Assembly: GCA_023417285.1 (NCBI GenBank)
Contig: JAEZFR010000334.1
Span: 1-5,100, forward strand
DNA length: 5,100 nucleotides
Direction: 5' to 3'
Source: Bacillota bacterium
GTDB taxonomy: Bacteria; Bacillota; Clostridia; Acetivibrionales; DSM-1351
Below, piece by piece: positions 1 through 3,338 of the stretch (position 1 is its first letter; every line of letters starts with the position of its first letter). The notes beneath the pieces were generated by a model. The model was given only the letters and a program-made list of their open reading frames with translations. It did no database searches and was not told where the DNA came from. The position numbers and the translations under genes are program-made.

Positions 1-129
1 CAGATAAACTATATTCAGATGATTATTATTCTTTTTTCTGGAGTCATGCTTTTTATAGTATCTACGTTACCTGCATTGCTAAAGATATCAAAATTAGATG
101 CTGTTACTACTATCAAAAACATTGGATGA
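1..129 (+). CDS. C-terminal fragment of a membrane protein, probably an FtsX/MacB-like ABC transporter permease
   Basis: Frame 1 is open from the window edge to TGA at 127-129 and gives the last 42 residues of a protein whose start lies outside the window. Residues of about 6-24 form a hydrophobic membrane segment (MIIILFSGVMLFIVSTLPAL). The tail reads PALLKISKLDAVTTIKNIG. FtsX/MacB-type permeases usually end this way: a last membrane helix, then a short cytoplasmic tail with a Pro, a Leu-Asp pair, Val and a terminal Leu/Ile-(Arg/Lys) group. If that is right, the protein is the membrane half of an ABC exporter or of an antimicrobial-peptide efflux or sensing system. The next gene starts 25 nt downstream and probably shares its transcript. 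The hydrophobic segment and stop are seen directly; the family is inferred from a short motif and could be wrong. Confidence 0.5.
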   Translation, partial: QINYIQMIIILFSGVMLFIVSTLPALLKISKLDAVTTIKNIG

Positions 130-154
130 ATTAAAATATAGGAGATGATAATAT

Positions 155-400
155 ATGGTAGTTCTATTAATTATTTTTTTTATACTAGCCGTAATTGAGT
201 GTTTTATTTCAAGAAAATCCAAAATTTTCGGTATGATTATGCCACTACTAGCTTTTGGTTATTTTCTTTATGAATGTATTAAAAATTCAAAAGCTACAAT
301 TTTCATGTTTATGGATGTAATTTCTTCATTTATATTCTTTGTAATATTTACGTTAATATGGTTTTGCACAATTTTAATGCAGAGGGGAAAAAGCATTTAA
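155..400 (+). CDS. Small three-helix membrane protein, function unknown
   Basis: This 81-residue protein starts at ATG 155 after GGAG at 141-144, a spacing of 10 nt, and ends at TAA 398-400. Three hydrophobic stretches are visible: about residues 2-16 (VVLLIIFFILAVIE), 24-40 (IFGMIMPLLAFGYFLYE) and 48-75 (ATIFMFMDVISSFIFFVIFTLIWFCTILM). They are separated by short charged loops (SRKSK, KNSK), and the C-terminus is basic (QRGKSI). There is no signal-peptide cleavage site and no recognisable catalytic motif. It lies 25 nt behind the probable ABC permease and is likely cotranscribed with it, so it may be an accessory or immunity-type membrane protein of that transporter. That role is inference from position alone; I do not recognise the family. 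Confidence 0.6.
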   Translation: MVVLLIIFFILAVIECFISRKSKIFGMIMPLLAFGYFLYECIKNSKATIFMFMDVISSFIFFVIFTLIWFCTILMQRGKSI

Positions 401-605
401 TAACATAATGTTTTTAAAATGTTCTATAATAAATTTTGTTAGCATGACAATTAATTATTCTTTTAGGTGAGTATCAGATGTGAATGCTCGGCTCATCATC
501 GGCTTCAGGAATGGCTAGCAGACGAAAGCATAATTTATCTTTCTGGAATTATTGAGAGCTTTCAAATGAAATAGGAATTTTCTAGTGGCTTTGTAGTTCG
601 AAAAG

Positions 606-614
606 TGGTATAAT
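606..614 (+). promoter_or_regulatory. Extended -10 promoter of a possible orphan transcript
   Basis: TGGTATAAT is a perfect -10 hexamer with the upstream TGn extension. The -35 position 17 bp upstream (586-591, TGGCTT) is poor, which extended -10 promoters tolerate. Transcription would start near 621 and could run about 235 nt to the terminator at 821-856. Activity is inferred. Confidence 0.45.
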
Positions 615-620
615 TTAATT

Positions 621-856
621 GTGCTTGAAAGAGCACCCACACTTGTGTTTATATTCAATTTCATCTTAGAATCACTATTGATTCTAAAATGATTCTATTA
701 TTTCTCGGAACCAAAATATATCATAGAAATAACGGAATAGTAGGAATGAAAACAAAGAGAAAGAACGAAAAAGCTATAAATAAGCTTGAAGTTATAGAGT
801 TTGAGTGACATGAAGAAACGTTGGGAAGCCGCTAAATAAGCGGCTTCCCAATTTTT
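621..856 (+). other. Possible short transcription unit (small RNA or small-peptide mRNA)
   Basis: The stretch lies between the extended -10 at 606-614 and the intrinsic terminator. It can form three local hairpins: GTGCT/AGCAC (621-625 with 632-636), ACAC/GTGT (639-642 with 645-648), and a perfect 9-bp stem TTAGAATCA/TGATTCTAA (666-674 with 679-687, loop CTAT). A second TGATTCTA at 690-697 could compete for the same 5' arm, so two alternative folds are possible. A 20-codon frame lies at 746-808. I recognise no known RNA family. It may equally be the leader and trailer of a decayed mobile element. Confidence 0.3.
821..856 (+). terminator. Strong intrinsic terminator
   Basis: A perfect 13-bp GC-rich stem pairs 821-833 (TTGGGAAGCCGCT) with 839-851 around the 5-nt loop AAATA. 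Five T residues follow at 852-856. On the minus strand no T run follows the stem, so termination is expected for plus-strand transcripts only. No convincing gene lies directly upstream, which suggests the terminator serves a short transcript from the 606-614 promoter or belonged to a lost gene. Confidence 0.85.
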
Positions 857-1077
857 GCGTCAGTAAAATGTCAGCAGAATTTAGAATCACGATAAGATAA
901 TATCGTCGAATCATTGGGGTGAATATTTAAGAGATAGTGTCAAGATTTTTTGAGGGTGTAAATTTTTCTGTGTCCAGTAAAGAATGAAATCCATCTGGAT
1001 AAGATTCAAATATGTATAGTTGGCCTGTCGAATTATGAGATTACCTTAAGTATTACCATCTTACAAATTTTTATACA

Positions 1078-1098
1078 GTAAGCGCCTAATCTTAGGGT
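1078..1098 (+). repeat. IS66 left terminal inverted repeat
   Basis: The repeat begins GTAAGCGCCTAATCTTAGGG. It matches the reverse complement of 4992-5012 at 18 of 21 positions, with mismatches at repeat positions 11, 16 and 17. It forms the left boundary and presumed TnpC binding end. Confidence 0.9.
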
Positions 1099-1124
1099 AG
1101 ATTCCTTTGAAGCTCTAAAAACTT

Positions 1125-1130
1125 TATAAT
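1125..1130 (+). promoter_or_regulatory. Probable tnpA promoter (-10 box)
   Basis: A perfect TATAAT lies 82 nt upstream of the tnpA start, inside the left end of the IS66 element. The matching -35 position 17 bp upstream (1102-1107, TTCCTT) is weak, as expected for a transposase promoter kept low. Transcription would begin near 1137, which leaves a leader of about 75 nt. Confidence 0.5.
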
Positions 1131-1213
1131 TGTTACTAACAAGTGCGAGCATTTTGCTCTTCAGTCATTGCGAGGTGCGAGCATTTCACTACTCAAATGG
1201 AGGTAACAATTAT
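1126..1213 (+). promoter_or_regulatory. 11-bp inverted repeat linking the tnpA -10 region and the tnpA start codon
   Basis: ATAATTGTTAC at 1126-1136 is the exact reverse complement of GTAACAATTAT at 1203-1213. The left arm covers most of the -10 box; the right arm covers the end of the GGAGGT ribosome binding site and the first two bases of the tnpA ATG. RNA starting upstream of the element would contain both arms and could hide the start. RNA from the element's own promoter, starting near 1137, would lack the left arm. The repeat is seen directly; the regulatory role is inference by analogy with read-through protection known in IS10 and IS50. Confidence 0.5.
1143..1186 (+). repeat. 12-bp direct repeat in the tnpA leader
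   Basis: GTGCGAGCATTT occurs at 1143-1154 and again at 1175-1186, 32 bp apart, about three helical turns. The core TGCGAG appears a third time at 1169-1174. A small hairpin, GAGCA/TGCTC (1147-1151 with 1155-1159), overlaps the first copy. A binding site for a regulator or for an element protein is possible but not shown. Confidence 0.5.
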
Positions 1214-1634
1214 GAGAGCGAAACATCGATCAAGAAATGAACAAATGCAGCTGATAATGGAATGCCGTACTAGCGGCTTGTCCGATTATCAGTGGTGTGA
1301 GCAGAATGGCATCAACAAATCATCTTTTTACAACTGGGTCAACAGACTGCGTAAAGCAGGATATCAGTTTCCCGATTTTGAAAGTAAGAAACATAACCTA
1401 CCAACGAAACAGGAAGTTGTAAAAGTTGAGGTTCTCTCAAATAAAATAGAGGAGGCGAGGATGATTGAGAAGCAAAATACTCGCACTTTAAAACCAAAAG
1501 TTACTGTATCTGATCATGCCCCCGCCGTTGAAATTCAAATGGCAGGTACAACAATTAGATTTTTTAATAGTACAAACCCAGAGATTTTAAAATGTACTCT
1601 AGAATACCTCGGAGGTACTACCCATGCTTGGTGA
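1212..1634 (+). CDS. tnpA: IS66-family accessory protein TnpA
   Basis: TnpA is the small helix-turn-helix protein that IS66 elements need in addition to the transposase; its biochemical job is not well settled. The 140-residue product starts at ATG 1212 behind GGAGGT (1199-1204, 7-nt spacing). A longer frame from GTG 1143 is open but has no such site and runs through the repeat-rich leader, so I reject it. Residues about 22-47 (SDYQWCEQNGINKSSFYNWVNRLRK) form the HTH typical of the family. The middle (55-100) is charged and variable. Residues 105-135 (VEIQMAGTTIRFFNSTNPEI then LKCTLEYLGG) match the usual C-terminal beta/helix part. The stop at 1632-1634 overlaps the original tnpB start at 1624 by 11 bp, which suggests translational coupling. 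It looks intact. Confidence 0.9.
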   Translation: MRAKHRSRNEQMQLIMECRTSGLSDYQWCEQNGINKSSFYNWVNRLRKAGYQFPDFESKKHNLPTKQEVVKVEVLSNKIEEARMIEKQNTRTLKPKVTVSDHAPAVEIQMAGTTIRFFNSTNPEILKCTLEYLGGTTHAW

Positions 1635-1639
1635 TATCT
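1624..1639 (+). pseudogene. tnpB: 5' end of IS66 tnpB, cut off by the IS3 insertion
   Basis: ATG 1624 follows GGAGGT (1611-1616, 7-nt spacing) and overlaps the end of tnpA. It encodes MLGDI plus the first base of codon 6 before the IS3 element begins at 1640. Joined to 2939 onward it restores MLGDISMARNIYLITGYTD in frame. In the present arrangement ribosomes starting here run into the IS3 left end and give a 55-residue out-of-frame peptide stopping at TAA 1789-1791. Confidence 0.85.
1637..1639 (+). repeat. TCT target-site duplication, left copy of IS3 insertion
   Basis: TCT here is repeated at 2936-2938 directly outside the IS3 element. Three base pairs is a usual duplication length for IS3-family insertions. 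Removing one copy with the element restores tnpB in frame. Confidence 0.8.
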
Positions 1640-1677
1640 TGGTGTTAGGATATAACTATGGACACGAAATATTGAAC
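1640..1677 (+). repeat. IS3 left inverted repeat
   Basis: The tip starts TGGTGTTAGGATATAAC. The inner part TGGACACGAAATATTGAAC (1659-1677) is the best conserved against the right end. It also contains TAGGAT (1646-1651), which could serve as the -10 half of a promoter formed when the two ends join. Confidence 0.8.
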
Positions 1678-1687
1678 AACTTATACT
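1659..1687 (+). promoter_or_regulatory. Probable resident promoter of IS3 orfA
   Basis: TGGACA (1659-1664, five of six -35 consensus bases) lies 17 bp before TATACT (1682-1687, five of six -10 bases). The -35 sits inside the left inverted repeat, as in other IS3-family elements, so transposase bound at the end would block it. Transcription would start near 1694, immediately before AAGGAG (1695-1700) of orfA. Confidence 0.55.
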
Positions 1688-1709
1688 TATCAAAAAGGAG
1701 TTCAACACA

Positions 1710-1988
1710 ATGGCAAAAAATCAAAAATCTTATACGCCAGAATTTAAGCAACAGATTGTTGATCTGCACTGCAAAGCTGGCAAAGGCGTAACTGAATTAA
1801 GTAACGAATATGGCATTCCTAAAGGCACAATCTCTACCTGGATTAAGAATCTTGCTCCAGTAATTACTACAAATGAAGAAACAATCTCGTTAAAGGAATA
1901 CAGGGCTCTTCAAAAAAAGATGAAAGAGCTTGAGATTGAAAATGAAATATTAAAAAAAGCTACTGCCATATTCGCCAAAAATCAATAG
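1710..1988 (+). CDS. IS3-family OrfA (HTH protein, N-terminal part of transposase)
   Basis: This 92-residue protein starts at ATG 1710 behind AAGGAG (1695-1700, 9-nt spacing). Residues 8-48 (start YTPEFKQQIVDLHCKAGKGV) are a transposase HTH of the Tnp_1 type, with the recognition part near VTELSNEYGIPKGTISTWIK. Residues 61-83 form a short leucine zipper (L67, L74, L81), which in this family mediates multimer formation. Alone, OrfA binds the element ends and regulates; by -1 frameshifting in the A7 run (1952-1958) it forms the N-terminus of the OrfAB transposase. The fusion would contain 83 OrfA residues plus 299 from the orfB frame, 382 in all, a normal size. The frame is intact. Confidence 0.92.
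   Translation: MAKNQKSYTPEFKQQIVDLHCKAGKGVTELSNEYGIPKGTISTWIKNLAPVITTNEETISLKEYRALQKKMKELEIENEILKKATAIFAKNQ
1952..1958 (+). promoter_or_regulatory. Programmed -1 frameshift site (A7 slippery run)
   Basis: The run A AAA AAA followed by G covers OrfA codons K82-K83. The orfB frame is open from here across the orfA stop, with no stop codon between 1952 and 1997. IS3-family transposases are made by -1 slippage at such A-rich heptamers. A stem of 10 bp with one bulged G (1986-1995 with 2005-2015) lies 27 nt downstream, farther than usual for a stimulator. Confidence 0.75.
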
Positions 1989-1996
1989 CTGAATAC

Positions 1997-2857
1997 GTGT
2001 CCTTTATTCAGGCTAATCTAGATAAATATACTGTAAAGCAAATGTGCTCTGCGCTTAAATTTCCGAGAAGCACTTACTATGCTGCGATTAATCATGTTCC
2101 TTCTAAAAGAGTACAAGAATACAACGAATTCAGCGAAGAAGTCTTATCTGTATATAATGAATACAAAAAGCGCTATGGAGCTATTAAGATTCACCGAGAG
2201 CTTAATGATAGAAATATTTCTTGCTCAATAAAAAGAGTTCAGCGTCATATGAAAAAGCTCAAAATCAAGAGTATTGTTGTTAAGAAGTATCAATATCAGA
2301 AGAACCAAGGTACAGTTCCTAATGATAAGGAGAATATCCTGAATCGTGATTTTTATGCTGATACAGTATTTAAAAAGTTAGTAACTGATATCACCTACAT
2401 TCATGTAGTAAACGAGGGATGGACTTATCTTGCATCTGTAATGGATTTATATGACCGCAAGATTATAGGCTGGGCATATGGTAAAAATATAACTGCTGAG
2501 CTTGCAACAAAGGCTGTTAAAAATGCCTGTTTGAATATCCCTGATACTACTGGGATTATTCTTCACAGTGATCTTGGCAGCCAATATACTAGTGATGAAT
2601 TTGAGAAGTATCTGCAGGATCAAGGGATGATTCATTCTTTCAGCAGGAAAGGAAACCCTTACGATAATGCATGTATTGAGTCCTTCCATTCAGTATTAAA
2701 GAAGGAAGAAATATATACAACTACTTACCATACATTTGAGGAGGCCCAAACAGCTCTCTTTGAATATATAGAGTCATTCTACAACCGCAAAAGGCGCCAT
2801 AGTGCTCTTGATTACAAGACCCCACAACAGGTTGAAGATGAGGCTCTAGCGGCTTAA
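1997..2857 (+). CDS. IS3-family OrfB, DDE transposase catalytic part
   Basis: OrfB supplies the RNase H-fold integrase domain that cuts and joins the element ends. It is read mainly as OrfAB by -1 frameshifting; GTG 1997 is only the first possible independent start, lacks a good ribosome binding site and sits in the loop of a hairpin. Numbered from that GTG (286 residues): residues 10-30 continue the N-terminal linker (KYTVKQMCSALKFPRSTYY), about 41-100 form an HTH_21-type DNA-binding region with YKKRYGAIKIHREL, and about 120-280 form the catalytic core. The triad is D131 (VTDITYI), D192 (HSDLGSQY) and E228 (DNACIESF), with 35 residues between the second D and E, followed by K235. YDRKIIGW (152-159) and the C-terminal FYNRKRRHSALDYKTPQQ are also standard. 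No damage is visible. Confidence 0.93.
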   Translation: MSFIQANLDKYTVKQMCSALKFPRSTYYAAINHVPSKRVQEYNEFSEEVLSVYNEYKKRYGAIKIHRELNDRNISCSIKRVQRHMKKLKIKSIVVKKYQYQKNQGTVPNDKENILNRDFYADTVFKKLVTDITYIHVVNEGWTYLASVMDLYDRKIIGWAYGKNITAELATKAVKNACLNIPDTTGIILHSDLGSQYTSDEFEKYLQDQGMIHSFSRKGNPYDNACIESFHSVLKKEEIYTTTYHTFEEAQTALFEYIESFYNRKRRHSALDYKTPQQVEDEALAA

Positions 2858-2864
2858 GAAATAA

Positions 2865-2893
2865 CTCTCTCTGTATATGTTATGCAGGGAGAG
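2865..2893 (+). terminator. Stem-loop after orfB, possible weak terminator
   Basis: Positions 2865-2877 (CTCTCTCTGTATA) pair with 2881-2893 around a 3-nt loop, 13 pairs including two G-U in RNA. No T run follows directly; the nearest is TTTTT at 2905-2909. It could reduce read-through from orfB into tnpB or protect the 3' end of the message, but it is not a classic intrinsic terminator. Confidence 0.4.
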
Positions 2894-2897
2894 AATA

Positions 2898-2935
2898 GTT
2901 CAACTTTTTGTGTCCAAGGTATTGACATAGGTCCA
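2898..2935 (-). repeat. IS3 right inverted repeat
   Basis: Read on the minus strand it starts TGGACCTATGTCAATACCT and continues into TGGACACAAAAAGTTGAAC (2916 back to 2898). The inner half matches the left end at 16 of 19 positions. It includes an outward-facing TTGACA. Confidence 0.8.
2922..2927 (+). promoter_or_regulatory. Outward-facing -35 box in the IS3 right end
   Basis: A perfect TTGACA points out of the element toward tnpB. With the present flank the -10 position 17 bp downstream is CAAGAA (2945-2950), so no good promoter forms here. In a circularised element with a 3-bp spacer it would sit 17 bp from TAGGAT of the left end, preceded by TGT as an extended -10. Confidence 0.55.
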
Positions 2936-2938
2936 TCT
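2936..2938 (+). repeat. TCT target-site duplication, right copy of IS3 insertion
   Basis: It matches 1637-1639 on the other side of the element. The following CT (2939-2940) completes tnpB codon 6 after removal of the insert. Confidence 0.8.
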
Positions 2939-2940
2939 CT

Positions 2941-3267
2941 ATGGCAAGAAATATTTACTTAATCACGGGCTATACCGATATGCGTAAGTCAATCGATGGA
3001 CTCTGCTCCATCATTAAACAACATATGGAGGAAGAGCCTTCCCGGCATACGATTTATCTCTTTTGTGGGAAACGCTGTGATCGTATCAAGGTAATCTTAC
3101 GAGAATCAGATGGATTCGTTTTATTATACAAAAGGCTTGATGTGGTTCAAGGCAGGTATCGATGGCCAAGAAATGCTGCAGAGGTAAAACCTCTTACTTG
3201 GCAGCAATTCGATTGGCTCATGTCAGGGCTTGAAATCGAGCAGCCAAAGGCTCTTATAACAGCCTGA
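2941..3267 (+). CDS. tnpB: IS66-family accessory protein TnpB, 5' end separated by IS3
   Basis: TnpB (IS66 Orf2 family) is the second accessory protein of IS66 elements and has been needed for transposition where tested in the family; its mechanism is unclear. ATG 2941 is native Met7. The 108-residue frame carries the family hallmark ITGYTDMRKSIDGLCSII (8-25), then IYLFCGKRCDRIKVI (38-52), DGFVLLYKRL (57-66), GRYRWPR (71-77) and LTWQQFDWLMSGLEIEQPKA (85-104). Only MLGDIS is missing, left on the other side of the IS3 insert. The present start has only AGG (2929-2931, 9-nt spacing), so expression, if any, would be weak and would need read-through from IS3 or a chance promoter. The stop is 71 nt before tnpC. 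Rebuilt length is 114 residues, normal for the family. Confidence 0.88.
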   Translation: MARNIYLITGYTDMRKSIDGLCSIIKQHMEEEPSRHTIYLFCGKRCDRIKVILRESDGFVLLYKRLDVVQGRYRWPRNAAEVKPLTWQQFDWLMSGLEIEQPKALITA

Positions 3268-3302
3268 AAGTATTGATTTTACTGGTATTTTTGTTCTTTT
3301 TA

Positions 3303-3311
3303 TGGTATAAT
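3303..3311 (+). promoter_or_regulatory. Extended -10 promoter upstream of tnpC
   Basis: TGGTATAAT in the 71-nt gap between tnpB and tnpC is a perfect extended -10, ending 27 nt before the tnpC ATG. The -35 position 17 bp upstream is TGGTAT (3283-3288), a poor match. Transcription would begin near 3318, just before the AGGAG at 3327-3331. This would let tnpC be made without the interrupted upstream operon. Confidence 0.5.
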
Positions 3312-3338
3312 ATAACATATAAAAACAGGAGAAAAGCC

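Larger units (their letters stand above)
401..1077. other. 677-bp AT-rich region without a convincing protein gene
   Basis: No long reading frame crosses this stretch. It holds a promoter-like extended -10 (606-614), several hairpins and a strong intrinsic terminator (821-856). Two very short frames were noted: a GTG-start 35-codon frame at 467-574 (MSIRCECSAHHRLQEWLADE at its start) without a clear ribosome binding site, and a 20-codon frame at 746-808 (MKTKRKNEKAINKLEVIEFE) with GGAA 9 nt before it. Neither is strong enough to call. The first has protein-like composition and may be a gene remnant. The segment 933-976 looks like an insertion-sequence end. The repeat TTAGAATCAC occurs at 666-675 and 881-890. 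The region reads as insertion-sequence debris plus one possible small transcription unit. Confidence 0.5.
1640..2935 (+). mobile_element. IS3-family insertion sequence inserted in IS66 tnpB
   Basis: The element is 1296 bp, begins TGG and ends CCA (5'-TG...CA-3' tips, the family rule) and is flanked by TCT on both sides. It carries orfA and orfB with orfB in the -1 frame, an A7 slippery run, and a complete DDE triad. The 38-bp ends match at 25 positions: the inner 19 bp (1659-1677 with 2898-2916) agree at 16, the outer 19 bp at 9. The inner repeats alone would suggest ends at 1659 and 2916, but those give no duplication and leave tnpB broken, so the outer limits are preferred. It lies in the same orientation as IS66. 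It looks complete and possibly active. The IS3 subgroup is not resolved. Confidence 0.9.

Noticed and set aside
425..430. TATAAT as a promoter after the 81-aa gene
   Set aside because: It has no -35 or TGn extension and lies in very AT-rich DNA where such hexamers are expected by chance.
467..574. 35-codon GTG-start frame with protein-like composition
   Set aside because: No good ribosome binding site or recognised family; it may be a gene remnant but cannot be supported as a gene.
666..890. TTAGAATCAC repeats as a CRISPR-like or integron-like array
   Set aside because: Only two copies, 215 bp apart, with no regular spacing and no associated genes; chance or common regulatory origin is more likely.
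1143..1211. N-terminal extension of IS66 tnpA from GTG 1143
   Set aside because: There is no ribosome binding site, the extension is built from leader repeats, and ATG 1212 has GGAGGT at ideal spacing and a family-typical N-terminus.
2447..2689. 80-codon minus-strand frame inside orfB
   Set aside because: It is antisense to the conserved DDE core, has no recognisable domain and is best explained as a shadow frame.
1659..2916. IS3 element bounded by the strongest inverted repeats
   Set aside because: These limits give no target duplication (CTA versus AGG) and leave tnpB unrestorable; the limits 1640-2935 explain both.
3273..3338. Hydrophobic N-terminal extension of tnpC (22 residues), resembling a signal anchor
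   Set aside because: The stretch contains the TGGTATAAT promoter and the AGGAG of the real start; transposases of this family have no membrane anchor.
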